A program made the translations under genes and the position numbers. The notes under the pieces are model-generated. The model saw nothing but the letters and a program-made list of their open reading frames with translations, searched no databases and had not been told where the DNA came from. From Streptomyces sp. MBT65 (GTDB lineage Bacteria > Actinomycetota > Actinomycetes > Streptomycetales > Streptomycetaceae), in the NCBI RefSeq assembly GCF_016612545.1, contig NZ_JAENRY010000002.1, positions 94,009 through 158,008 on the forward strand: a stretch of 64,000 nt of DNA. Reading direction: 5' to 3'. Numbering within the stretch: position 1 is the first letter of the stretch; every line of letters starts with the position of its first letter. Below, piece by piece: positions 49,799 through 57,358 of this stretch.

Positions 49799-50535
49799 CA
49801 CTTCTCGCCGCCCTTCTCGATCTCCACGGCCTGGTCCAGGAAATGGGCCAGCAGGACGACGACCGCGCAGGCGACCTCCATGCCGATGGCCGCGTTCAGG
49901 AGGGGGACGGTGCCGCCCGAGGAGAGGGTGTTGAAGGTGCCGTAGGGAAGGAAGTTGGCGAGGAAGGCGCTGCCGGCCAGCAGTCCGGCGAGGCCCAGGA
50001 CGAGGTAGGCGGAGGCGGCGAGGGCGTCGGCGATCTCGTAGGAGGCGACCGGCCGGATGCGCTCCAACGCGCGGTAGTCGGCGCCCAGATAGAGCAGGTG
50101 CAGGGCGGTCGCGACGACGACACCACCCTGGAAGCCGCCGCCTGGGCTGAGCTGGCCGTGCGCGATGACGTACAGGCCGGTGACGACGGCGACGGGGAGG
50201 ACGAGGAGCGCGTAGCGGCGTACGGGGAGGCCGACTTGCTCGGGCTCGGGCGCGGCGCGGTGTTCGTCGCGGTTCTGGCGCAACAGGACGACGGTGCCGA
50301 GGACGGACGCGAAGAGGATGCTCATCTCGCCGAGGGTGTCGAAGGCGCGCTGGTCGAAGTTGACGGAGGCGATCGTGTTCGCGGTGCGGCGGGCGAGGGA
50401 GGCGCGTACCGCCCCTTCCCCATACGGGTGTTGGGCCCCGCCGAAGCCCGGCAGGTCGAAGCACGCGGCGACGAGGAGGGCCGCGAGACCGGTGGCGCCG
50501 ACGGCCGCGACGAGCAGCCGCATCCGCCGGGTCAT
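49798..50535 (-). CDS. mrpB: Mrp antiporter subunit B (MnhB-like)
   Basis: A 245-residue membrane protein. The C-terminal two thirds carry the MnhB signature IAHGQLSPGGGFQGGVVVAT (near residue 128). The N-terminal third (FDQRAFDTLGEMSILFASVLGTVVLL) resembles the region that in other operons forms the end of MrpA (MbhE-like). It is therefore a B subunit with part of the A region attached. It lies between the short MrpA C-terminal-like gene and mrpC with four-base overlaps. Confidence 0.88.
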   Translation of the reverse strand: MTRRMRLLVAAVGATGLAALLVAACFDLPGFGGAQHPYGEGAVRASLARRTANTIASVNFDQRAFDTLGEMSILFASVLGTVVLLRQNRDEHRAAPEPEQVGLPVRRYALLVLPVAVVTGLYVIAHGQLSPGGGFQGGVVVATALHLLYLGADYRALERIRPVASYEIADALAASAYLVLGLAGLLAGSAFLANFLPYGTFNTLSSGGTVPLLNAAIGMEVACAVVVLLAHFLDQAVEIEKGGEK

Positions 50536-50825
50536 CGGTCGGTCTCCCGCTTCCGTTTCGCCCGTCGGACCTTGCGCGCGGACAGCATGATCAGCAGGGG
50601 AGTGAGGGCGGAGCCCACGGCCAGTTGGGAGAGCGCCACGTCGGGGGCTTGGAGCACGGTGAACAGGACGGCCAGGATGGTGCCGAGGACGGCGAGGACG
50701 AGTGCCTGCCGTGCGGGGTCGCGGGTGGCGACGGCGGTCGTCGCGGACACGGCGACCAGCAGCAGCGCCACGACGATCAGCGGATCATCCGCGTCGGCTC
50801 CCCGCGAAACCGCCGGACAGGGCAC
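50532..50825 (-). CDS. MrpA C-terminal/MbhD-like small subunit (DUF4040)
   Basis: A 97-residue membrane protein with two or three helices. VLAVLGTILAVLFTVLQAPDVALSQLAVGSALTPLLIML (shown in part) is the MbhD/DUF4040 pattern that forms the C-terminal part of MrpA. The large N-terminal antiporter domain of MrpA is not encoded nearby. The GTG start overlaps the upstream gene by 41 bases; a later internal start is possible because the first residues are not hydrophobic. Confidence 0.82.
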   Translation of the reverse strand: MPCPAVSRGADADDPLIVVALLLVAVSATTAVATRDPARQALVLAVLGTILAVLFTVLQAPDVALSQLAVGSALTPLLIMLSARKVRRAKRKRETDR

Positions 50826-51237
50826 GGGAGGCGGTGAGGTTCCCGCCGATCAACAGGGCGCCGACGACCAGGAGTTTGGCCAGTGCGCGGCCCGGGCCCG
50901 TGGCCACGCACACGGCGATCACGACGGCACCGCCGAACACCGCGACCGCGTACGTGAGTCCCCATGCCCGCGGCGGATCGTCCGCCAGGTCCTCTGCGAG
51001 GAGGCGGGCGAAGACGAGGGTGCCGACCGGGCCCAACAGGGCCAGGAGCAGGGCGAGATCGACGTGGGACGGGCGGCCGTAGCCCCGGGCGAGGAGCAGC
51101 AGGGCGGGGCAGGCCAGTGAGGTGGACAGGTTCTGCGCGGCGACCCGGCGCCGCAGCGGGCCGGTGGCGACGCCCCAGACCGCGGCCCCGACCCCCGCGC
51201 CGAGCGCGGCCGTCGCGGCGACGGTCCAGCCGTTCAC
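50785..51237 (-). CDS. MrpF/MrpG-like antiporter subunit
   Basis: A 150-residue membrane protein. The first half resembles MrpF (RRVAAQNLSTSLACPALLLL, then VDLALLLALLGPVGTLVFARLL near 70). The second half ends GPGRALAKLLVVGALLIGGNL, similar to the end of MrpG, without the LPDxxxRxHA motif expected in its middle. It could be an F subunit with a G remnant fused, or an F subunit with an unusual tail. The GTG start overlaps the preceding stop (GTGA). Confidence 0.65.
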   Translation of the reverse strand: MNGWTVAATAALGAGVGAAVWGVATGPLRRRVAAQNLSTSLACPALLLLARGYGRPSHVDLALLLALLGPVGTLVFARLLAEDLADDPPRAWGLTYAVAVFGGAVVIAVCVATGPGRALAKLLVVGALLIGGNLTASRALSGGFAGSRRG

Positions 51238-51416
51238 CACCCGCTCACCGCACGGTGCGTACCCCAGGCGGCGAACGCGCCGACCAGTGCGGCGGATACG
51301 CCCACGACGAGTTCCAGCGTGTTCACCGCGCTGATGAAGACCAGCCACAGCAGAGCGAGGACCGCCCACCAGGCCAGCACCTCGCCCACGCCGAGGAGTG
51401 TCGTACGCCGGTTCAC
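51234..51416 (-). CDS. Short MrpE-like antiporter subunit
   Basis: A 60-residue protein with two membrane helices (EVLAWWAVLALLWLVFISAV and LELVVGVSAALVGAFAAWGT). It resembles the membrane part of MrpE, but MrpE is usually over 100 residues. The GTG start has GGTGGAGG upstream. It is the first gene of the Mrp operon and lies 159 bases downstream of the sigma-factor gene on the same strand. Confidence 0.7.
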   Translation of the reverse strand: MNRRTTLLGVGEVLAWWAVLALLWLVFISAVNTLELVVGVSAALVGAFAAWGTHRAVSGW

Positions 51417-51575
51417 ATGGCACCTCCACCGACGAGGTCAACTCGCCCTGTTTGATTGGGTATTTTCGCTACGGCATCCAAGCATCGTCGCTCGTCCACC
51501 CGAGGGCGACGCGCGACGACCTGGCAACCGAAGGGCCCTGAGAAGGCGAAGGAAAACCGGTCACGCGCAGCGGAC

Positions 51576-52370
51576 TCAGGCCGCGTCGTGCATGATCTGA
51601 TCCCGCAGCCGGTCGCAGCAGAGGGCGATCAGGCGGGAAACGTGCATCTGTGAGATGCCGAGCCGGTCGGCGATGGCTGCCTGTGTCATGCCACGGAAGA
51701 AGCGCAGGTAGAGGATGGTCTGGTCGCGCTCCGAGAGCGCGTGGATACCGGGTTTGACGGCCTCGCGGTCGACGACGGTGTCCAGGGCCGGATCGGGTGC
51801 CCCGAGGGTGTCGCTGAGGGAGTACCCGCCCTCGCCGGTGGGCAGTTGCGCGTCCAAGGAGAGGGAGGTAAAGCTCTCCAGGGCGCCCAGTCCGATCAGG
51901 ACGTCCTCCTCGCTGAGGCCGACCTCGGCGGCGATCTCGGCGGTGGTGGGGCGTCGGCCCTGGACGGTCTGTGACAGGTCCTGGATGGCGAACCGCACCT
52001 GGTTGCGCAGTTCCTGCACCCGGCGTGGCACGTGCACGGTCCACATGTAGTCGCGGAAGTGCCGTTTGATCTCGCCGGTGATGGTCGGCACGGCATAGCT
52101 CTCGAAGGCGTTGCCGCGCGCGGGGTCGTACCGGTCGACGGCCTTTACCAGACCCAGAGCCGCGACCTGGCGGAGGTCCTCGGAGCTTTCGCCCCGATTG
52201 CGGAACTGCCCGGCGAGCCGGTCGGCCATGGGCAGCCATGCCACCACGATCTGGTCGCGCACGGTGTCGTGCTGCGGCCCGGGGGCGAGCAGGACGAGCA
52301 GGCGGAAGGATTCCGCGGTGTCGGGGGCGTCGTCGTGCGGATGGTGTTTCGCGCTCGATCGGACAGACAT
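51576..52370 (-). CDS. RNA polymerase sigma factor, SigB/SigF/SigG type
   Basis: A 264-residue sigma-70 family protein with regions 2 to 4. Region 2 is EDLRQVAALGLVKAVDRYDP and FESYAVPTITGEIKRHFRDY, region 3 RRPTTAEIAAEVGLSEEDVL, and region 4 LSERDQTILYLRFFRGMTQA and ISQMHVSRLIALCCDRLR. These are typical of the stress/differentiation SigB group of Streptomyces, which is usually controlled by anti-sigma and anti-anti-sigma factors; none is adjacent here. A GTTT-N15-GGGTAC match about 135 bases upstream suggests that it is read by itself or by a related sigma. The Mrp operon follows, so osmotic or pH stress is a plausible theme. Confidence 0.95.
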   Translation of the reverse strand: MSVRSSAKHHPHDDAPDTAESFRLLVLLAPGPQHDTVRDQIVVAWLPMADRLAGQFRNRGESSEDLRQVAALGLVKAVDRYDPARGNAFESYAVPTITGEIKRHFRDYMWTVHVPRRVQELRNQVRFAIQDLSQTVQGRRPTTAEIAAEVGLSEEDVLIGLGALESFTSLSLDAQLPTGEGGYSLSDTLGAPDPALDTVVDREAVKPGIHALSERDQTILYLRFFRGMTQAAIADRLGISQMHVSRLIALCCDRLRDQIMHDAA

Positions 52371-52484
52371 GGTGCCTCACCGCTTCCCCTGCATTGGGGC
52401 GGACGATCACCATGGGAAGTGCACTCGCCGTAGGGACAGGCACACCCGGTGCGACGACTCGTCGCTCCCACGGACGTGCCTCCT

Positions 52485-52509
52485 GTCTGAAGCACTTTTC
52501 TTCGGGTAC
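52485..52509 (+). promoter_or_regulatory. SigB-type promoter match GTCT-N15-GGGTAC, rightward
   Basis: GTCT (52485-52488), 15 bases, then GGGTAC (52504-52509). The -10 is half of the palindrome GGGTACCC, which also provides the leftward promoter. It would produce a rightward transcript antisense to the small membrane protein gene, reaching the operon at 52962. Confidence 0.4.
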
Positions 52510-52530
52510 CCCCGTCAATCCGTGGCAAAC
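52506..52530 (-). promoter_or_regulatory. SigB-type promoter match GTTT-N15-GGGTAC, leftward
   Basis: On the minus strand GTTT (52530-52527), a 15-base spacer and GGGTAC (52511-52506) match the SigB-group consensus. It points at the sigma-factor gene (start 52370), implying autoregulation, and overlaps the 3' end of the upstream small gene. Confidence 0.55.
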
Positions 52531-52766
52531 ATCCGGTCTGACTTGGGGAAGGGGGACGTCGAGGAGGCGCGGGGCCCGATCGACGGGGCGGGGATTCGGG
52601 GCGAAGTCGCGGGATTCCCTGCCGGAAGCCGGGCGGGCTCGGTCGGCGCGACGGCCGGCGCGGGTCGCTCGGTGTTCTTGTCGGGCAGAACCAGTTCCTC
52701 GTATCTGCCCAGGGCGAGCAGCAGGCCGAGCATGAAGGGCGGAACGAGCACCGCGAGCACTGCCAT
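52515..52766 (-). CDS. Small membrane-anchored protein of unknown function
   Basis: An 83-residue protein. MAVLAVLVPPFMLGLLLALG is a membrane helix, followed by RYEELVLPDKNTERP and a Pro/Ala/Ser-rich tail. The AAGAAGGAC site before the ATG at 52766 fixes the start; the frame extends further up without family-like sequence. Similar short proteins with a GRYEELVLP-type turn occur in Streptomyces, as far as I recall, without known function. It lies upstream of, and on the same strand as, the sigma-factor gene. Confidence 0.65.
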   Translation of the reverse strand: MAVLAVLVPPFMLGLLLALGRYEELVLPDKNTERPAPAVAPTEPARLPAGNPATSPRIPAPSIGPRASSTSPFPKSDRMFATD

Positions 52767-52851
52767 GACATGTCCTTCTTCGGGAAGCCGCGCGAGGGAC
52801 GAGGCGCGGGTGTCCTCGGAGCGAGGGCACAAACCTCCACGTCGGTCCTCC

Positions 52852-52876
52852 GTGTCGGTGTCCGGTCTACGGGTAC
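52852..52876 (+). promoter_or_regulatory. SigB-type promoter match GTGT-N15-GGGTAC
   Basis: GTGT (52852-52855), 15 bases, GGGTAC (52871-52876), 85 bases upstream of the GTG start at 52962. It probably drives the membrane protein and DJ-1/PfpI genes under the neighbouring sigma factor. Confidence 0.5.
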
Positions 52877-52961
52877 GCGGGTGCAACGGCCGAGGAACCA
52901 GGCGCTACGGCGCCGCCCGGCCTCCGCCCGCCGCGAACACCACGACACCGAGGAGAACCGT

Positions 52962-53621
52962 GTGACCTCGCTCCGCACCTTCACGCGACCGGCTGTCCGC
53001 CGGCAGGAGACCGATGTCGGGGACGCGACGACCCGCTACCTCCTGTACGGGCTGCTGCCCGGCTGGTTCGTGCCGGGCCTGGCCGACTGGGTGATGCACC
53101 GGCGGACCCGGATCGAGGACACCTCCGGCACGAAGGAGTCCCTGATCCACGCGCTGATGATGACCGAGGTCGGCATCCCCATCGCGCTGACCCTGCGCTA
53201 CGAGGTCAACCCCCTGCTGATCGCTGTGCAGTTGGGCGGCGCCACGGTCCACGAGGCAACCGCGCTGTGGGACGTACGGACCGCCGTGCGCAGCGAGCGC
53301 GAGGTCAAGCCGATCGAGCAGCACATCCACAGCTTCCTCGAATCGCTGCCCTTCGCCGCCCTCACGTCCCTGATGTGCCTGCACAGCGATCAGGTCAAGT
53401 CCCTTCTGGACGGCGGGCGTTCGGACCCGAACGCCTGGCGGCTGGTGCCGCGCGAGCGACCGTTGTCGCGCGGCTATCTCGCGGGCATCGCCGCAGGGAT
53501 CGGCGCGTGCGTCCTGCTGCCGTACGGAGAGGAACTGCTGCGCTGCCGACGAGCTGCCCGGACCCGGCGAAAGCCGGCCCGGGACGAAACCACCTGGCAA
53601 GCCACCCAAGGAGATGGATGA
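52962..53621 (+). CDS. Conserved membrane protein of unknown function
   Basis: A 219-residue protein. An early segment (TRYLLYGLLPGWFVPGLADWVMHRRTRIE, given in part) has a Trp-rich turn and His, then TSGTKESLIHALMMTEVGIPIAL with a possible membrane helix. A second hydrophobic stretch is GYLAGIAAGIGACVLLPYGEEL near the C-terminus. I do not recognise the family with certainty. The GTG start follows GAGGAGA. It overlaps the DJ-1/PfpI gene (ATGA) and sits behind a SigB-type promoter, which suggests a stress role. Confidence 0.8.
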   Translation: MTSLRTFTRPAVRRQETDVGDATTRYLLYGLLPGWFVPGLADWVMHRRTRIEDTSGTKESLIHALMMTEVGIPIALTLRYEVNPLLIAVQLGGATVHEATALWDVRTAVRSEREVKPIEQHIHSFLESLPFAALTSLMCLHSDQVKSLLDGGRSDPNAWRLVPRERPLSRGYLAGIAAGIGACVLLPYGEELLRCRRAARTRRKPARDETTWQATQGDG

Positions 53622-54172
53622 CCATGCGTATCGCGTTCCTGATGGCACCTGAAGGCGTCGAGCAGATCGAACTGACGGAGCCGTGGCGGGCGGTCACCGA
53701 CCAGGGCCACGAGACGGTTCTCGTGTCGACGGAGCCCGGACAGATCCAGGCGTTCGACCATCTGGACAAGGCCGACGTGTTCCCGGTGCAGATGGTGGCG
53801 CGCGAGGCGTCGGCCGAGGCGTTCGACGGTCTTGTCCTGCCCGGCGGGGTCGCCAATCCCGATCTGCTGCGCACCGACGAGGACGCCGTGTCGTTCGTCC
53901 GGGACTTCTTCGATCTGGGCCGGCCGGTCGCCGCGATCTGTCACGCGCCGTGGACGCTGGTGGAGGCGGGCGTGGTCCCGGGCCGCACGCTGACTTCGTG
54001 GCCGAGCCTGCGCACGGACATCGAGAACGCGGGCGGCACCTGGGTCGATGAACAGGTACGCGTCTGCGACGACGGGCCCAACACCCTGGTCACCAGCCGT
54101 AAGCCGGATGACCTGAAGGCGTTCTGCGAAGCGCTGCTCACGGAGTTCGCCAAGGCCCGGCACGAGGTCTGA
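53618..54172 (+). CDS. DJ-1/PfpI-family protein
   Basis: A 184-residue protein with the PfpI/DJ-1 layout: MRIAFLMAPEGVEQIELTEPW with a conserved Glu, FDGLVLPGGVANPDLLRTDE near 72 (shown in part), and the nucleophilic elbow Cys in VAAICHAPWTLVEAG near 108 (Cys-His). Relatives are general stress protein 18-type deglycases or glyoxalases. CAAGGAGATGG precedes the ATG; an alternative ATG is two codons on. It is co-translated with the upstream membrane protein. Confidence 0.93.
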   Translation: MTMRIAFLMAPEGVEQIELTEPWRAVTDQGHETVLVSTEPGQIQAFDHLDKADVFPVQMVAREASAEAFDGLVLPGGVANPDLLRTDEDAVSFVRDFFDLGRPVAAICHAPWTLVEAGVVPGRTLTSWPSLRTDIENAGGTWVDEQVRVCDDGPNTLVTSRKPDDLKAFCEALLTEFAKARHEV

Positions 54173-54272
54173 TGCGCGCCGGCCGGACGTTAGTCGCCTC
54201 GATCACCGGGCACTCGACCCACGGCAACCGAGCGGCCCTCCGCGTCGGGGCCCTCGCCGAGGAGAGTCGACG

Positions 54273-57200
54273 GTGACCGAGGCACGACGATCCGAAACGG
54301 CGCTGGACACCCGTGCCCTGGAGCAGGCGCTCCGCGCACGGGTCGACGGCGAGGTCCGGTTCGACGCGGGCAGCCGGGGCGCCTACGCCACGGACGGCTC
54401 GAACTACCGCCAGGTCCCGATCGGGGTCGTCGTCCCGCGCACGGTCGACGCCGGCGCCGATGCGGTCGCGGTCTGCGCCGAGTTCGGGGCGCCGGTGCTC
54501 TCGCGGGGCGGCGGGACGAGCCTGGGCGGCCAGTGCACCAGCACCGCCGTGGTCATCGACTGGACCAAGTACTGCCACAAGGTGCTCTCCATCGACCCCG
54601 ACCGGCGCGTCTGCCTCGTCGAACCCGGCATCGTGCTCGACGAGCTCAACCGCCAACTCGCCGAGCACCGGCTCCAGTTCGGCCCCAAGCCGTCCACCCA
54701 CAGCCACTGCTCGCTCGGCGGCATGATCGGCAACAACTCCTGCGGCGGCTCCGCCCAGGCGTACGGCAAGACCGTGGACAACGTCCGGCGCCTGGAGATC
54801 CTCACCTACGACGGCCTCCGCTGCTGGGTCGGCCCCACGACGGACGACGAGTACGAGGCGATCATCGCGGCCGGCGGCCGACGCGCCGAGATCCATCAGG
54901 GGCTGCGGCAGATCATCGACCGCACGATGGCGGACGTACGACGCGGCTTCCCCCGTATCCCGCGCCGCGTCTCCGGATACAACCTCGACTCGCTCCTCCC
55001 CGAGAACGGCTTCGACGTGGCCCGCGCGCTCGTCGGCAGCGAGGGCACCCTCGTCACCGTCCTGCGCGCCGAACTCGACCTCGTCCCCCTCCCGCCGTAC
55101 GAAGCCCTCCTCGTCCTCGGCTACGACGACATCTGCGCGGCGGCCGACGATGTGCCTCGGCTGCTCAAGCACAGCAGCCCGACCCAACTGGAGGCCCTGG
55201 ACGGGCGGATGGCCCAGTTGATGCGCGAAGAGGGCGCGTATCTCAACTCGTTGAGCGAGCTTCCGGAGGGTGAGAGCTGGCTCCTGCTCCAGTTCACCGG
55301 GGACAGTCAGGACGAAGTCGACGAGCAAGGACGGGAGTTGATCCGGGCGCTCGGACGCGACGAGAAGGATCCGTCGGTCGCGTTCTCCGACGACCCGGCG
55401 CGCGAACACAAGATGCTCAAGGCGCGCGAGGCCGGACTCGGCGTCACCGCACGCCCACCGGACGGCAGGGAGACCTGGGAGGGCTGGGAGGACTCCGCCG
55501 TCGCACCCGAAGTCCTTGGCGACTATCTGCGCGACCTGAAGAAGCACTTCGCCGACTTCGGCTACGACCACCCTTCCCTGTACGGGCACTTCGGCCAGGG
55601 CTGCGTGCACACCCGCATCCCCTTCGAACTCACCACCGCCGAAGGGGTCACGAACTTCCGGGAGTTTCTCTTCCAGGCCGCCGATCTGGTGGCCTCCTAC
55701 GGCGGTTCGCTCTCCGGTGAGCACGGCGACGGGCAGGCGCGCGGCGAACTGCTGCCGCGCATGTACGGAGAGTCGGTCGTGGCCGCGTTCGGGCAGGTCA
55801 AGGCCCTCTTCGACCCGGACAACCGGATGAACCCCGGCAAGGTCGTCGCCCCGTACCGCGTCGACGAGAACCTGCGGCTGGGACCCCTGTGGCGGCCGGA
55901 CAGCCACGACACCCACTTCAGCTACCCGGACGACGACCACTCCTTCGACCGGGCGGTGCTCCGCTGCGTCGGCATCGGCAACTGCCGTACGCACGAAGGC
56001 GGGGTGATGTGCCCCTCCTACCGGGCGACCGGCGAGGAGGAGCACTCCACGCGCGGGCGGGCCCGGCTGCTGTTCGAGATGCTCGGCGGGCACGCGGACT
56101 CCGCGATCACGGACGGCTGGCGCTCCACCGAGGTGCGTGACGCCCTGGACCTCTGCCTGGCCTGCAAGGGCTGCAAGTCCGACTGCCCGGTCGGCGTCGA
56201 CATGGCCACCTACAAGGCCGAGTTCCTCTCCCACCACTACGAGGGACGCCTGCGGCCGGCCGCGCACTACTCCATGGGCTGGCTGCCGGTATGGGCGCGG
56301 CTGTCGCGACTGGCACCCCCGCTGGTGAACGCCGCGCTCGGCGCGCCGGGCATCGCCGGTCTCGGCAAGCGCCTCGCGGGCGTGGCCGTGGAGCGCGACG
56401 CGCCGGTCTTCGCCGAGGAGTCCTTCGTGCAGTGGTGGCGGGCTCGCGGGGCTCCCGACCCCGATCCGGCCGACCCGCGCACCGTCCTGCTCTGGCCGGA
56501 CACCTTCAGCACCTACTTCCACCCGGGCGTGGCCAAGTCCGCGGTCCGGGTCCTGGAGGACGCCGGATTCAACGTCGCCGTCCCCACCCGTTCGGTGTGC
56601 TGCGGCCTCACCTGGATCTCCACCGGCCAACTCGCCACCGCCAAGCGGGTGTTGGGGCACACGCTCAACGTGCTGCGGCCCTGGTTGGAGGCGGGCACTC
56701 CCGTCATCGGCCTCGAACCGTCCTGTACGGCCGTCTTCCGCGCCGACGCCCCCGAGTTGCTGCCCGACGACCAGGACGTGCGGCGCCTGGCAGGGCAGTT
56801 CAGAACCTTCGCCGAACAACTCCTCAACCACGCCCCCGAAGGCTGGCAACCCCCGCACCTCACCAGGGCGGCGACCGTGCAGACCCACTGCCACCAGCAC
56901 GCGGTGACGAAGGACGACGCCGACCGTGAACTGATGCGACGCGCCGGGATCGACGCCGATGTCCTGGACGCCGGTTGCTGCGGTCTGGCCGGCAACTTCG
57001 GCTTCGAGCAAGGCCACTACGACCTGTCGATGACCGTGGCGGAGCAAGGGGTACTGCCCGCCGTACGGGAGACCGCCCCTGACGCGCTCGTCCTCGCCGA
57101 CGGCTTCAGCTGCCGTACGCAGATCGAACAGGGCGACACCGGCCGGCGTGCCCTGCACCTGGCCGAGGCCCTGGCGCTCGCCCTGGACGGACAGCACCTG

Positions 57201-57347
57201 CCCGCCGAACACCCCGAGAAGCTCGCCGACCGGCCCGAGGGTTCCGCCCGTGACGGCCGTCTGCTGGCAGCGGGCGCCGCGGTCTCCGTCCTTGGAGTGG
57301 CAGCGGCAGGAGCCCACTGGTTTCGCAACCGCCCATCAGCGCGATGA
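54273..57347 (+). CDS. FAD-linked oxidase fused to Fe-S/CCG domains (D-lactate or glycolate dehydrogenase type)
   Basis: A 1,024-residue fusion. Residues 35-270 are an FAD-binding PCMH domain (LSRGGGTSLGGQCTSTAVVI near 75). The FAD-linked oxidase C-domain follows, to about 560. A ferredoxin-like part has NCRTHEGGVMCPSY and CLACKGCKSDCPVGVD near 630. Two CCG domains follow (CCGLTWISTGQ near 772, CCGLAGNFGFEQGHYDLSM near 905). A C-terminal helix (AAGAAVSVLGVAAAGAHWF) may anchor it to the membrane. It oxidises a 2-hydroxy acid such as D-lactate and passes electrons onwards. The GTG start has GGAGAG upstream. The next gene begins at its stop. Confidence 0.92.
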   Translation: MTEARRSETALDTRALEQALRARVDGEVRFDAGSRGAYATDGSNYRQVPIGVVVPRTVDAGADAVAVCAEFGAPVLSRGGGTSLGGQCTSTAVVIDWTKYCHKVLSIDPDRRVCLVEPGIVLDELNRQLAEHRLQFGPKPSTHSHCSLGGMIGNNSCGGSAQAYGKTVDNVRRLEILTYDGLRCWVGPTTDDEYEAIIAAGGRRAEIHQGLRQIIDRTMADVRRGFPRIPRRVSGYNLDSLLPENGFDVARALVGSEGTLVTVLRAELDLVPLPPYEALLVLGYDDICAAADDVPRLLKHSSPTQLEALDGRMAQLMREEGAYLNSLSELPEGESWLLLQFTGDSQDEVDEQGRELIRALGRDEKDPSVAFSDDPAREHKMLKAREAGLGVTARPPDGRETWEGWEDSAVAPEVLGDYLRDLKKHFADFGYDHPSLYGHFGQGCVHTRIPFELTTAEGVTNFREFLFQAADLVASYGGSLSGEHGDGQARGELLPRMYGESVVAAFGQVKALFDPDNRMNPGKVVAPYRVDENLRLGPLWRPDSHDTHFSYPDDDHSFDRAVLRCVGIGNCRTHEGGVMCPSYRATGEEEHSTRGRARLLFEMLGGHADSAITDGWRSTEVRDALDLCLACKGCKSDCPVGVDMATYKAEFLSHHYEGRLRPAAHYSMGWLPVWARLSRLAPPLVNAALGAPGIAGLGKRLAGVAVERDAPVFAEESFVQWWRARGAPDPDPADPRTVLLWPDTFSTYFHPGVAKSAVRVLEDAGFNVAVPTRSVCCGLTWISTGQLATAKRVLGHTLNVLRPWLEAGTPVIGLEPSCTAVFRADAPELLPDDQDVRRLAGQFRTFAEQLLNHAPEGWQPPHLTRAATVQTHCHQHAVTKDDADRELMRRAGIDADVLDAGCCGLAGNFGFEQGHYDLSMTVAEQGVLPAVRETAPDALVLADGFSCRTQIEQGDTGRRALHLAEALALALDGQHLPAEHPEKLADRPEGSARDGRLLAAGAAVSVLGVAAAGAHWFRNRPSAR

Positions 57348-57358
57348 AAGGAACTCCC

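Noticed and set aside
51458..51463. GGGTAT as a further SigB-type -10 upstream of the Mrp genes
   Set aside because: No GNNT box stands 14-16 bases upstream on that strand, and it points away from the Mrp operon.
54138..57317. A leftward frame of over 1,000 codons
   Set aside because: It mirrors the FAD/Fe-S dehydrogenase gene exactly and has no recognisable domain.
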